Shown in pieces: positions 24,258 through 35,776 of a stretch of DNA of 64,000 bases. Source of the DNA: Diaporthe sp. PMI_573 (Eukaryota > Ascomycota > Sordariomycetes > Diaporthales > Diaporthaceae); the NCBI GenBank assembly GCA_021399435.1, contig JAJTUP010000064.1:124001-188000 (forward strand), given 5' to 3'. A model generated the notes under the pieces. That model made no database searches, was not told where the DNA came from, and saw nothing but the letters and a program-made list of their open reading frames with translations. Position 1 is the stretch's first letter, and the number at the start of each line of letters is the position of its first letter. Position numbers and translations under genes: made by a program.

Positions 24258-25304
24258 CCCAAAGCATCGAATCCTTCTGCGTACTGGGTTCTGCCACTGA
24301 AGTGTAGGACCTAACGTTTTAACTGCTCGATCATTATTCGAGGCGTTGTCGAGAATGATGTATCCGACTTTGTTGTTTGCGACCAGCTCAAACTCGTTCA
24401 GCACCTCCTTAATAACTGCGGAGACGTTCTCTCCCGTGTGAGATATTGTTAAATTTGGAAGGCCGAGCATAATTTTCCGAGGCTGAAACGTTTCCTCGTC
24501 TAAGAATGCGTGCCTGTTCTTCGAAGTCCATCCATCAAACGCGACGTGCACCTGGCTCGGGCTTCGTAACATCGCGTCAATGACATGCGCTTTGTAGTTG
24601 CCGAACTCATGGATGATCCGAGAGCGAACCGTCTCGTGTGTAAGAACGGCAGAAGTCTCCTGAACCAGAGGATTGAGGTATTAAAAAATCTTTTGAAGAC
24701 CCTTGTGTTCGGGGACGCGGAAGGACAAATTCGCGTCGGTAATCCACCGGACGAGTAGTCGTTGAAACTTGGTTTTGTCAAATCGAAGAACTAGCTCGTC
24801 ATGAAAGTCGTCCTTCTTCCGCTTCTTTGCAGCAAACTCATGGAGGCTTGGTTGATTCGAAGTTCGTTCCGATGCGTATCGCTTAGCCTTTGAAGGATCT
24901 GGGTGGAAGATATTGTGCGCTTTGGCAAGATGGCCTTCGATATTCCGAGTATTTGACGATACGTAGGCTTTTGGCTTGTTGGCTTTTCGCCGGACACAGT
25001 GACAACAGAGCCATATAGGCGAACCATGGTGATTGTCGGCTACTCTGGCTTGGACGTCATAGCCGTGACTCCAAAACCATCCAGGAGCTAGCCCAGTGCG
25101 AGTCGAGAGGATCCATTGGCTCCGGACAGAGTCGGATACTGTGTCCCAATCTTTCGTCGTCGCAGAACAGCTAGATGACGACGGTAGCGTGGGTGTGCTT
25201 GACTGGCTAGACATCTCTGAGGAGTTGTAAGTGTCGGGTGAAGGCCCGAAAATGTCGGCTTGCGACGCCATCTTGAGGAGCTGCATCGACTTGACTGTAT
25301 CCAA
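24258..25304 (-). pseudogene. 5' half of a second BED-hAT transposase
   Basis: Minus strand from ATG at 25304. A Ser-rich leader is followed by a BED finger (PGWFWSHGYDVQAR, IWLCCHCVRRKA, then IEGHLAKAHNIFH), a nuclear-type basic run KKRKKDD and FQRLLVRWITDANLSFR. An in-frame TAA at 24681-24683 interrupts at QKIF/YLNP. The same frame continues through VHVAFDGWTSKNRHAF, a short apparent deletion, LGLPNLTISHTGENV and ILDNASNNDRAV to RRIRCFG. There it stops exactly at the right terminus of the neighbouring deleted hAT element (24257). The 3' half of this gene is not found on the other side of that element. Confidence 0.86.
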
Positions 25305-25439
25305 TTCCCAGGCGAACCGAAATTTTTAAACTTATATTTGACGATTTGAGAGTAAGTATTGGTACTCTGAAGTGCGATTAAATAGATAGCGATCATAAGT
25401 ACCGCTACTTTTAGTAAAATTGTGCCAAGGTCTTAGCAC

Positions 25440-25572
25440 CTATCTACATTTCGTCTATCTACCAGAGGGACAGATAGATAGATAGATGACCCACATGGAC
25501 CTCTAGTAGATAGATAGATGTAGATCTATGTAGATCTACATCTACATTTCGTCTATATCGGTAGATAGATTC
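25440..25572. repeat. GATA/TAGATC-rich simple repeat
   Basis: Several runs of (GATA)3-4 and ATCTACAT/ATGTAGAT in both orientations, partly palindromic. No gene inside. Confidence 0.7.
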
Positions 25573-26541
25573 GCCAGTCTGGCTCTAGGTAGTTCCGAAG
25601 GCGTCGGCCGTCGTGCTAGGACACGCAGACGCCGGACCTATCGTTATCTATGCAGATTATACATCGATGGTCCGTTATTCGTCTAGGCAAGATGTCGGGT
25701 ACGTGACGGTGTTAGAACATCTGCAGATTATGGCTGCAGATGCCAAAGACAGTGTGCCACGACAATGGGAGGCAGAAGCAAGGGCAGAGAACGGTAGGGA
25801 AGCCCGAGCATATGAGCTCCCGGCCTGAGAGATTGACATAGTTCTGCATGGATGCTATAGCACGAGGTAACGTCGACCGATTCACACTCTCTCTCAGCCT
25901 ATCGGCAGTTACAGAAGCAATCCACTTGGTACGTTAAAGGCACGAGAAGTCTCTAAAATAGAGGGTATTTTCTAGTCATGTAGGGTAGCGATAGCTGCTT
26001 GAATCTGGTCTTCTTGAGTCGGTGGGCTTATCGTGAATAGCCTAAATTAACTAAATAGCTTAAAAATCGGGTCTTTTTAGTATTTGGTTAGTAGGTTATT
26101 GTTATTGTTGTTGTTGGTAAAACGCTATTTTGGGTCAAGGCGAAAAGAAGTGCCTGTTGCTGGGGTGGCCGCAGGGCAGGCAAGCCCCTTAACCGCAGAG
26201 TAGCGCGCACAATTGACAGAATCCTCAGGCTAAAGTAACGTGACCCATGGCGCGAGACTCCTCCTGGAAATGGCCTGAGCTCTGCTGAGGTAAAACACTT
26301 TTCGTCAGGGACCACGTGGCTGACCACGTGGCCGTGGATTCAAGGGGTTGTATTAGAACAGTTTCAGGCTTTCCTCCGTTCCCCCCCCTTTCTTGGAGGA
26401 ATCCAGAGATCAGTGATGTGATGATCGAGCCGGAATAGAAGCGATTCCCAGTCCAATTCCCTCTGCCAATCCCCGAACCGTGACACTTTCCTTCCACTAT
26501 CAGAGCCTTGCCCAGCCTCGGTTATTGTTTGTTGTTAGAGA
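25573..26541. other. Intergenic; no gene supported
   Basis: A 71-codon plus-strand frame at 25613-25828 has no recognisable feature. The stretch 26040-26110 is AT-rich. The last 200 bp before 26542 would hold the promoter of the zinc-cluster gene. Confidence 0.35.
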
Positions 26542-27943
26542 ATGGAGGAAGTACGGAAAGCAAAGGCTCGTCGGCCGCATTATAAGACCCGGACTGGATG
26601 TGTGCAGTGCAAGAAACGCAAGATCAAGGCATGCGACCTCTCTGTTTCTCACTATCATCGTTGCTTGTCTTCCGAGAGTCTACTTTCCCTACAAAACTAT
26701 GCCCAGAATCAGGATTCTTGCTGATTCACGTACTAGTGCGATGAACAAAAGCCCACATGCAGCAAGTGTAAACAACATGAAGTGGGATGCCTTTATATCT
26801 CCAAACCCTCGTTCAGTGGCACCCTCACCAAATCTTCCTCGACGTCGCCGCCCCAGAACTCTGTACTGAATGCATCCTTGCCCGCCTCAGTACTAGACTC
26901 CAACCAACATAAATCCTTCACCATGCTCGACCTTGAGCTCATCCACTCTTGGGCCAGCACATCAGGCCCAATAACCTTTCTAGAAAAGCCATCCGCCTCA
27001 TCAGCCCTCCACCTGACCTTGGTCGAAATAGCCCTGCAACAGCCCTTCCTAATGCACGAGATTCTCTCACTTTCCGCTCTGTATCTTGCCCAGACCAAAC
27101 CATATTCAGCGACTCCCTACAATCTCGCCTCCACCACACATCATGATCTAGCAGTATGTATTTCTGGAACAAAGCCCCCTCAGGCAATCCTCTCACGACA
27201 CCCACTACTAAAGCCACTACTCTGACTAATACAAAATCTAGCTCTCACTCTTTCAACCCGCTCTCGCCTCTCTCACCCGCTCGAACTCCGATGCCTGCTT
27301 CGCCTTCGGCTTGCTCCTGATAATCCACACCTGCGTATCCCAAGCCACCTCAACTCACAATTTCCTCCTCGCATCGCAAACACTCCATGACGCAGAACCC
27401 GTGTGCATCCAATGGATAAAAATGCACCGCGGCAACAAGGCCGTTCATGCTGCTGTCTTCCCGTGGCTGGAAGATGGCGTGTTCGCCGAATTCCGGCCTT
27501 GGAAAAAGCTTCTTGAGATATCAACTCCGAAGCCACTTCCACCTCTCGAACAGCAGCATCTAGACTCTGTAGCTAAGACGTGGAGTCTCTCATCACATCC
27601 AGACTCCGTGAAACAGACTCTAAACAAAGCGTTAGAAGAACTCCGAAATACCTTCTCGCTGACCAACACAAGCGAGAATAGCATGAAGCATATAGCGGCC
27701 CTCGCGTGGTACTCATTGATACCGGATGAGTTTGTGAGGTTGGTGGAAGCGAGCGTCTCGGAAGCAATGTTGATTCTAGCGAGTTATGCAGTGGTGCTGA
27801 AGAGGATGGATTATATATGGTGGTGTAGACGGACCGCAGAGGGGTTGTTGGCTGTTGCTATGAATGCGTTGGGGGCCGAAGAGAGGTGGGTAGAATATTT
27901 GAGGTGGCCAATTGAGAAGGTTCTGGAGCAGCGGCAGGGATGA
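26542..27943 (+). CDS. Zn(II)2Cys6 transcription factor (Upc2-like architecture)
   Basis: Nuclear DNA-binding regulator of 401 residues in three exons: 26542-26628, 26737-27153 and 27242-27943. The zinc cluster is split by intron 1: exon 1 supplies CVQCKKRKIK and exon 2 CDEQKPTCSKC followed by a final Cys (EVGC), giving all six Cys. Intron 1 (26629-26736) uses a GC donor (AAG/GCATGC) and TAG acceptor; no GT donor keeps the cluster. Intron 2 (27154-27241) is canonical GTATGT...TAG with a CTGAC/CTAAT branch-like site. The rest, with LELIHSWAS, LSLSALYLAQTKP and a helical C-terminus, matches the fungal family that includes sterol-regulatory Upc2-like proteins; that assignment is from general resemblance. 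All exons join in frame and the gene looks intact. Targets unknown. Confidence 0.82.
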
Positions 27944-28811
27944 AGAGACGAGAGACGCGGACGATGATGTAATCAGTACCTGGTGCTCTGGGGACATATA
28001 TAACGGGGCGTTTATATTCACTTGTCGGTGAAGACAATTAAGGAATTATCAGTTGGTTCAAGTGCCTAAGGCCCTACTAAGGCCTCTAAGGTTATGTCAT
28101 CCACTACCTTGATCAGCTGAAGGATCGATCGTACGTAAGTCTAGGACTCTAGGACTCTAAAGGTATACCTATAAATACGGGCTACCTACCTCTATAGAAT
28201 AGACAGTGCAAACAATTAGTTCAAACCGAGACTCCTTACATTCGTTCCAGACCTCACGTGAAGGCTCTATTCTCAAGGGCAAAATACTGCCTCTGATCAG
28301 TTAGGAATGGAAGCGGTTTGCCTGTTGAATAATTGTTACACTTTGTACTTTCTGGAGTATTATTATCATGCTCCTCCGAGGTCTTCCACCTCTACAACGA
28401 ATGCGATGTTTTCACTAATACAGCTATTACTATATTATAAGCTGATGGGCCAAATTTATTGAGGGTGTAGGATACCCAGTTTCTAAAGTCTCCACTCCTA
28501 AAATGCCCTCCTAAGCTCGTTGACAAAGCATCTTTCTAATTCTGCGTCACCTCTGTCTTAAAGAAGTGTTCTAACCAAACTCTTAACAACCTGTGGTTTA
28601 AGGCTAAGCAAAGACGAGAAGAGCTTTCAAAGGAAACGTCTGACTAAATATACATATGGCATGCGCGCCCTGGGCACTATCTTGGTACTTCACTCAACAG
28701 ATCTGCACTTCAACTTACCCTTATCCCGCAAATTCTCTAGCAGTTGATCAATCAGCCTCAAATTTCATCCATCACAAAGTTTGCTCCATACTCTTCCCCC
28801 TCTGCTCTCTA
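27944..28811. other. Intergenic, AT-rich, no gene seen
   Basis: Lies between the 3' ends of the zinc-cluster gene and the convergent RTA1-like gene. Repeated AGGACTCT near 28142-28160. No coding signal. Confidence 0.4.
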
Positions 28812-29832
28812 TCAACGAACTTTATGCGCAGGGCTCTCACGAGTTGTGAGAGTCGGCATCTCAGATTCCGACACCGCGTCTATCGCTCTACCCGCCTTCA
28901 ACCACGCATTAATCTCACTCGGATGCACCATGTTCATAATTCCCATGACAGCAACCATCAACGCAGCATCAAAGATATACAAAAACAACTCCTTGCTCTG
29001 CAGAAATCCTCCTTTCCCCTGTATATACTCCACGACTCTGAAAATCGACCGCAGCATAATTAACACATTCGCCGCATACAACGCCCACATATGTCTGCGC
29101 CAGTTCATATCGGATCGGGAGGAGATATTGGTAGGCACTTTGTCGATGCGCGAGTGGAAGAGGACGGAAGTGAAGATGAAGACGCCGAAGAAGAAGACCT
29201 GGACGAAGAGGCCTGCGATGATGATTTTCTGGCCGAGGTTGGCTGAGGAGCTATTGTTGCTGCTGCTGGCACTAGCTAGGATGACGGCGCCTGGAATCGT
29301 CATCGGAGTCAGTAAAGATGTATGTTGAAGAGACAGAGAGTGGGAGGAATTGCTATACCCGCAGCTTGCGCTAAGAACGATACAACGTCGCCCGTTACGA
29401 AGATCTTGGTAAGCCAGCGCCGTCGGATCGGCGAATGTGCCTCTCCACACGTAACAAGGATGATGCGGCCGAGTATCATGTATATAGATGCTGCAAATAA
29501 TGCTGGTCCGAGCAGGAGAAGTAGGGATTGGATGATGAAGGGCCCGCGTTCGAAGTTGGGGCTTTCTTTAGCGGACATCATACGGGCAATGTAACCTACC
29601 AGTTCAACTGGAGATCAAAAGTGTTAGTTTTGTGTTGGTTGATACTGAGATGGAGAGATGGAAAGGCTGAAGAAGCCTTACAGAAGCCTCCGATGAGGAA
29701 AGGGATAAGGAACAAAGTTTTCGTGCGGACCATTTGCCAAAGGTGGATGATAGTAGTCATGGCGAAGAGAACGATAAATATAACGGCAGCTGTGGTGGAG
29801 GGCTCGTAGTTGTAGTACGCTGATTTTGCCAT
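28812..29832 (-). CDS. RTA1-like seven-transmembrane protein
   Basis: Integral membrane protein of the RTA1/lipid-translocating-exporter-like family, 292 residues. Exons on the minus strand: 29832-29682, 29607-29359 and 29290-28812. Introns 29681-29608 (74 bp, GTAAGG...CAG) and 29358-29291 (68 bp, GTATAG...CAG) are both phase 1, and all joins are in frame. Exon 1 starts MAKSAYYNYEPST, followed by a hydrophobic helix (AAVIFIVLFAMTTIIHLW). Later helices include LLLLLGPALFAASIYMILGR, FVTGDVVSFLAQAAG, IIIAGLFVQVFFFGVFIFTS and LYIFDAALMVAVMGIMN. The conserved GYIAR and ILGRII segments fit the family. The C-terminus ends in a short polar tail. Members are linked to resistance to toxic lipophilic compounds; the substrate here cannot be read from sequence. 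It is divergent from the secreted-protein gene on its right. Confidence 0.88.
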
Positions 29833-30576
29833 TTTGCTTGTGATAGAGATGGTGATCGAAGAGTAAGACAGCTGGAGCAAAACACAATAAGAAATACGAG
29901 AAGATATGGCAGGAGAGCCGGAACTGTTATTGGAATGATAAGCATATAAATAAAGACAAAGTACACTCCAAGCCTATGTATACTCAGCGCAATCAACTGC
30001 GAATGCGACAAACATTGCAAGGCTTAGACTGTATTTGCGGTTTATCTCAAGACTGGTATATTTTACCTTCCTTCGCACTTCGCTCATTTCCCTTTCGAGT
30101 CTTCCTCCTCGCTGCTCCTGTGCCTGCTTCCGGACTTCAATCCGAAAAGGGAAATGTGCGAGAGGTAACTTACGAGGAAGCTAAGCTAAACTGGGCAAAG
30201 AATGTTAACCCCTGCCGGTGCCAAGCTATCCTGCTCGCTTGACGCATGATCCCCCCAGATAACATAGGCTCTATGTCCGAGCTCGAATTCTCTTTCTCAA
30301 CCATTGAGCATGCCTTATTTACCGATTCAGGGTATACCATCGCTCTATTTCAACGTGTTGTTAATCTAAAGCTGGTAGCCTAGGTGAGCATAGCCACATC
30401 GAAATACGAACTGCCAACAGAGGGATGTTTTTCTCGACGATCATAGGTTGTTGATGAAATTGGCCAAGCATTGTTAGAGGTATAAATAGCCTTCAGGAGA
30501 CGGCGTTTCTGCAAGCTGAAACATTTCCATCGACAAACTCCAATTCTTCTAGACCCAGCCAAAAGCCGTCTTCACC
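29833..30576. other. Divergent intergenic region between the RTA1-like and secreted-protein genes
   Basis: 744 bp holding both promoters. A TATA-like stretch lies at about 29943-29955 (for the left gene, about 115 bp from its ATG) and another at 30480-30489. An 18-bp segment AAAGGGAAATGTGCGAGA near 30146 is roughly the inverse of one near 30080, a possible stem. Confidence 0.4.
30480..30489 (+). promoter_or_regulatory. TATA-like element of the secreted-protein gene
   Basis: GTATAAATAG about 90 bp upstream of the ATG at 30577, followed by a CAA-rich leader. Confidence 0.5.
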
Positions 30577-32215
30577 ATGCACCTTACGGACCTGTTTCCT
30601 CTCGGACTTGTAGCCTTTGGCTGGTTGCCGTCGCATGTGCTATGTCAACTGGTAAATCATACCTACGTCCAGCGACACCCTCCTGGCTCTGGAGGCTAGC
30701 TAACATTGCAACAGAACCCCCCATCCACCCCCCCCGGACACTGGCGCTGTTCTCAATTCGCAAAACGTGACTGCCGCATCGTTCATTGGGGAACCAGCGG
30801 AACCACAGCAACTCTATCCAAAGTTTCGATTTCTGCCAGATGTCGTCGGGCTGCATTATGACTCGGGCAACACAAGAACACAAGACTGGGACACCCCCCT
30901 AGGAAAGTCCCCTGGCGTACTCAGCCGGTCAGTTCCAGTGCTAGACCAATACTGGCAGGACGAGGATCATCTCATCGCGAGAATGGTGTGCAACGGTACA
31001 CAGCCGTTTTTCTGTATGGCGGCTCTCGACCTTGAGAGCCTTGAGACTTTGGCGACCTGGGCTCCAGAAAACCAGACCTTGTTTACGCCTTACGGTCAGG
31101 TATTCAACGACAGCATGACATTCAGTACTTTGGAAGGTCATATCTTTCGGGTGCAGCGCGTGGATGGTGAAAATGGGACATACTTCCGCCAGACGAGAGA
31201 TGTCGGCCTATCCGCCGTGCTACCCAGCGGACACGCTCTCCTCTGCAATGCTTACGATGCAGATGGCAATCTCTGGTTCTCTGCTCTTCCCATACCAGAC
31301 ACAGGAACAACAAACTCCTCTATCGTTGGCTACGTCGAACCTAGTGGTGCGGTGCATACGACCACCATTGAAAATCAGGTCGTGGAGAACGCCATGGCTA
31401 TCAACAACAAAACAGCGTACATCAACACTGGGCCAATTGGGGCAGACGATCACGCTAATGCCACTGGTTATATGTTCGCATTTCAGGCAAACGGAAGCAA
31501 CGGCATTCACACTGTCTGGTCTGAAGCCTACTCGGCAGGCAGTGGCATGAAGCCGGGTGGGTTCTCGCGCGGCTCGGGGTCTTCGCCCTCTTTGATCGGC
31601 AATCAGTTCGTCGCGATCACTGACAATGCAGACGGGCAAGTGAACTTGGTCGTCTATAAACAGGCTGAGGAATATAAAGAGAATAATCCAAATGGAGCCT
31701 CAAGCTTTGTCTGCCAAATTCCCCTGTTTCAACCAAATGCCAGCGCAAATGAGAACACCATCGTGTCGCATTTCGATGGCTCCATTTACAGCGTCGCCAT
31801 GAATAACAACTATGGCGCTCCTTCACTGCAGGGCACTGTCACCGAAGCTAACATCAACGGCGCTTTCAATGACTTTACCTCGTTGGCTCCGGGAATCAAT
31901 CGCGTCGACATTACCAAAGACGGAAACTGCTCTCTAAGTTGGGCTTTACCGATACGGACGACAAGCGTCCTTAGCCTCTCTACTTCTAATGGCCTCCTAT
32001 ATGCCTACACGCAGGACGATCAACTTGCACTCAACGGAGAGTATGTATGGTACTTCACGGCAGTCAATTTCACCACCGGGGGGATTGTTTGGCGTACGGA
32101 GGCTGGGCAGGGCGGGAGCTACAACAATAATTTCGCACAGACTCAGCTGGCACCAAATGGGGCTCTGTACCAGTCTGTGCTTGGTGGAATTGCCTGGCTG
32201 AAAGACGGAGCTTGA
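30577..32215 (+). CDS. Secreted, glycosylated beta-propeller-like hypothetical protein, frame slip near N-terminus
   Basis: Exon 1 (30577-30651) gives a signal-peptide-like start MHLTDLFPLGLVAFGWLPSH ending in VLCQL. An intron (30652-30714, GTAAAT...CAG) follows. Exon 2 then carries about 490 further residues, rich in Asn-X-Ser/Thr sites (NVTAAS, NQTL, NDS, NGT, NTTNSS) and in repeated beta-strand patterns such as ALDLESLETL, GHIFRVQRVDGENGTY and NTGPIGADDHANATGY, suggesting an extracellular beta-propeller. The acceptor puts exon 2 in frame 1, but coding continues in frame 2 from within the C-rich stretch (C6 at 30717-30722, C8 at 30728-30735). A homopolymer length change is the simplest explanation. 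No enzyme motif recognised. Export and N-glycosylation are inferred. Confidence 0.7.
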
Positions 32216-33439
32216 TTTACGAGTATCTCTGAGAAGCTCTCACTCTATCAGGTAGGGTGTTGTGAAACAAGACCAGCTGTCCCCAGCCTCCCCGTTTCCA
32301 AGTTCAGTTTCTATCTACAAAATCGTGTGCTTCTGTTGGAGAATCTATGTTGCTGCATGCTTTCCTTGTTCAACCTCTGGTGCTGTATTCGGATACGCTC
32401 TGTTCGTGTCTCTCTGCAAGGCTCTGTCGGTGTCTAGCACCATGCATCTTGTCTGCATACCTCCAGTCTCCCCCCAGCGCTCGGCTTCGTTTGTTTGTCT
32501 GTCCGTGTCCCCTGGACTCGCGTGTGCCGTAAACCGTGTCTCTGTGTATTCTTTGTTGCCTCCTGCTAGGTTCCTATGTGGCTGTTTGTTTCCTCTCTTT
32601 CGACCAGCGGCGCCGTCCGCAGTGTTGGCCCAAGCCCAGCTCCACGGAGTCCAATGCTCCACTCGGTTCGATTCGTCGAATTACTAGGCATGAGAGCTTC
32701 CGCACGATGGTCCGCAGACAATGTCGTGTGTCGAAGGGGAACCAGTCCTTCTCAACTAAAGGGGCGACGGAGGACCAGTCTGTCTGTGATCTGTAGTATT
32801 GTGTGGCATCGATCGTAGCATGCCTGGCGTCTGGTGCTTCCCTCGTGCAGGTGACACCGTTCTGTCCGACGGCTCGTCGTCGTGGGACGTTGCAAACTCC
32901 GACAGGCGAACCCGATAACCTGTCCGTGGCTGTAATGTTGACGTTGGTCGTTTGGGCTCGGTCGTTGCACTTCGTGGAATTGGCCTTGGCTCACATGCTG
33001 TGGGCGGCGATGCTGTTGTCTATTGACGTGTCGTATTTCCCGCCGTGCTCTCGAATGTTTCGCGGTCGGAGCATGCTCTGTGACCACACCTGGGCCTCCA
33101 CGGGTGTCCATTCCATGCTGGGGGAAGCACGGCGGTCCGTAAATGCCTTTGTGGTCACGAGCAGGCGTATTTTGGCGCTGTAGATTGCTGGTATTTCAAA
33201 AGTTTCGTTCTCGCTGTTGATGATGTTTTGGTCGGGCAGACCCCAAGGGCCGGAACGGGTCAAATTATTTACCGGAATGGTGGCAGGTGACGCCAGTGAC
33301 TCCGCAACCATGATAAAGTCTCTGAAGGCGACAACTACTGTTTCTCCGGGCTTTTATGGCCCAACACCTTTCGTTGCTGCCCAAAGCATACGTTAAGCCA
33401 AGGTATTTGACTGCTCAACAGCCGTGGACAGTCGAGTGT
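32216..33439. other. Unassigned region with frames on both strands
   Basis: Minus-strand reading 33311-32991 (LPDQNIINSENETFEIPAIY, then EWTPVEAQVW) continues past a TGA to about 32750 and looks coding-like, but I cannot assign it. Segments near 32346 and 32574 are alike (imperfect direct repeat, about 228 bp apart). No gene is called. Confidence 0.3.
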
Positions 33440-33787
33440 CTCCCAAATCTGACGAACATTTCTCATCCGGGTATATCCGAAATTTCAGTCAGCATTGTAA
33501 ACCGACGGAAAGGTGTTATGAAGAAAGCAAACATGCTCTCTAAGCTGACTAGTGCGCATATGGCCGTCTTGTGCAAATACAACGGCGAGATCTATATCTA
33601 CTAGTCAGATGACCATTTTTCCCCTGTTCTCAATAGCGTCCGACCTCGGCAGCGTTTCGGGCCCGATCACTTCGATACGGTAGCCGACCGAGCTACTGGT
33701 GTCTCTGCTATAGCACCGGGCGACGATAAGAAAATCATTCCAACACGTTCAATTCCCTCCTTACCCACCAGTCATGCCGACGAGGAC
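33440..33787 (+). pseudogene. MADS-box-like relic with in-frame stop
   Basis: The reading SIVNRRKGVMKKANMLSKL followed by MAVLCKYNGEIYIY matches the pattern of the second half of a MADS domain (basic N-R-R-K, KKA, LS-L, hydrophobic strand, G-x-I/L-Y-x-Y). A TAG at 33602-33604 stops it. The same frame then continues as coding-like sequence (SDDHFSPVLNSVRPRQRFGP) to about 33790. The N-terminal DNA-contact arm is not obvious upstream. A CAG-to-TAG change would account for the stop. A short chance match is possible but the pattern is good across about 36 residues. Confidence 0.5.
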
Positions 33788-33901
33788 ATGCCAGTCGTAA
33801 TCTTCATCGTGCAACACACACATACATCTAAACCTCCTCCTCGTGTTGCACGATCCTTCCAACTAGAAAACCTACAAACAGCAATCAATCTGCATCACAC
33901 G

Positions 33902-34439
33902 ATGGCTGCTCCTGCCCCTTCGACCAACACGGTACTCGGCCCTGTCATGTGGCGCACCATCGACGGCCGGCGCTATGCACTCTTTCGTGCAGAGACAAAC
34001 GCTAGTCGTACACACCTGAACAGGCTTGCTATCACCGTTCGTATAAAGCCTTTCTCTCCACATTTTGCATAATCGTATATTAACCAGTTTGCAGGACGAG
34101 GAGACAACTGCCCTCCAGCGTCAGTCGCACAACGTCCCGATTCGCATCTTTGCGAACGAGGATGTCCATCTCGTCGCCGCAAAGATCATCCGTCTTCCAA
34201 ATCTCTTCCGCGCCTTCATTATCGCCTCGCGCGGACTCTTCGTCCATCCGTGTACCAACGAGTGCGCCAGCCCAGAGACTGCCAGGTTCCGGGGTTGCAA
34301 GATCATCCCTGGATTCGAGGGTGGTTCTTGCGCAGAGTGTGTCTATCATTCAGACGGTCATCGCTGCGAGCACCATTTTTCCCAGGCATCGCCTGATGAC
34401 TCGTCCTCATGGTCCGAAGATGATGATAGCAGCGCATAG
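33902..34439 (+). CDS. Small Cys-rich protein, DUF3716-like
   Basis: Two exons, 33902-34036 and 34095-34439, giving 159 residues. The intron 34037-34094 (58 bp) has a weak donor GTTCGT and acceptor GCAG after an ATTAAC branch-like site, phase 0. Exon 2 holds CTNECASPETARFRGCKI, a hydrophobic bridge and CAECVYHSDGHRCEHHF. This spacing of Cys and a later HRCEHH is like the fungal DUF3716 family, whose role is unknown. The protein ends in an acidic Ser/Asp tail. No signal peptide. The alternative donor at 34041 (GTATAA) gives a frame without the Cys pattern. Confidence 0.55.
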
Positions 34440-35776
34440 GTAAAGGAGGAAGGAAACCATCAACAACTTAGACGATTCTGAGTAATCAGGGTTAGGCATA
34501 TAATGGGGTTCTTGGTTGGTTACTCTTTGAGTGGTGATTCTTAAGGGTTGAGCTTGCATGCGGTGAGAAACTTTCTGATGGAGTTATTGCGCGATGCGTT
34601 CTTGTTTCATTATTTAAGACTTTGACTCCCCTCTCACCACCTTCTCATGGCCCAAAACCATCTATCATGCCATTGCTTAGGGTTCCCGACTGGTCACAGT
34701 CTGCCAGCACCATGCGGAAGTTCCGCTCGTTCGGATGGCGTTGACTGTGGAAACATGCTGTTCCGGTATCCCACTCTCAAGAAAAGACTCCCAGCACATC
34801 ACCGTCAGAAGCTCAATTTCTGGCACCACCACGGCGAAGTCCCATCACCATGGCCATTTTCTGACAGCGCCACAGCGAAGTCCTCGTCGTCAGCGTCACC
34901 ATGACCATGTAAACATCCCGTTCCGGCGGCCCATACTCCAAAGAGGGTTCTCGCTTAGAGACACGTCACCGGCGTGAAGAGGACCGCAGCAGAAAGACAC
35001 GTCCGGCCCAAGCGGAGGGATCCCGGACCAACAGAAAAGCAGAGAAGAAGTCCACAAATTCTCCCCACGCGTCAGTCGAGCTCGCAACCTTCGCGCCGCG
35101 AAGTCAAAGCACACCGGCTTTCCACCACGACGGAGAGGGCATCACAGCGCCAACTAGAGGACTTCAGCCTCAGCAGAACTCCCAAGCCAGAAAGATCCCC
35201 TTCCAAGGCAAGACGAGGCGGCCCAGGCGAAAAAAAGAAGCTCGCCAGCCTTAGGAGGGGATCAGACAGACGGTGATCAATCGTTCTAATTACTTAATCA
35301 GGGAGTGACTACTCTCAGATTGTCGGCTTTTATCATCATGCGCCTCTGTCGGCTACACCACGTGACCGCCGTTTCCGTTACTATCGTGACATCTTCCGAG
35401 GTACATAAAGGTAGTCACGTGACCTCGCCACACCCAGCATCTAAAAGAATGGCTCTTGTGAGCTTCGAAGAAGCTATCCACACAATATACATTATTGCTT
35501 GTTACACCTAAAGAATATGATATCGCGTATAGAATTTTGCTTGGGGAGGGTAATGGTGAATCAAACTATAGAATGAAATGGATGGTAAAAAACGAGCAAC
35601 ATTGAGTGGCGTGGAGCTAGTTATTTATATATTCCATTTCCAATGAAATCTTAATTTTGCAATTGGATATATATAATAAGGGATTGTGAGGCTTAATTCG
35701 GGCCCGAGCATGTCACATACCTCCCTTAACCTGAGAGGTAAAAGGGGGAAAAAAGAAAAACAAAATGTACTTTGCT
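34440..35776. other. Intergenic; no gene supported
   Basis: A plus-strand frame at 34974-35276 encodes a very Arg/Ser/Pro-rich string without motif. Segments at about 34752 and 34909 (AAACAT..GTTCCGG..CCCA) look like an imperfect duplication about 157 bp apart. 35540-35770 is AT-rich. Confidence 0.35.

Noticed and set aside
25440..25572. CRISPR-like or telomeric array
   Set aside because: It is a GATA-type microsatellite without spacers; the organism is eukaryotic.
32752..33183. Overlapping long frames on both strands
   Set aside because: Neither shows a motif; the minus-strand reading is suggestive but interrupted by TGA, so no gene is called.
34080..34349. Minus-strand frame across exon 2 of the DUF3716-like gene
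   Set aside because: Shadow of the Cys-rich plus-strand exon.
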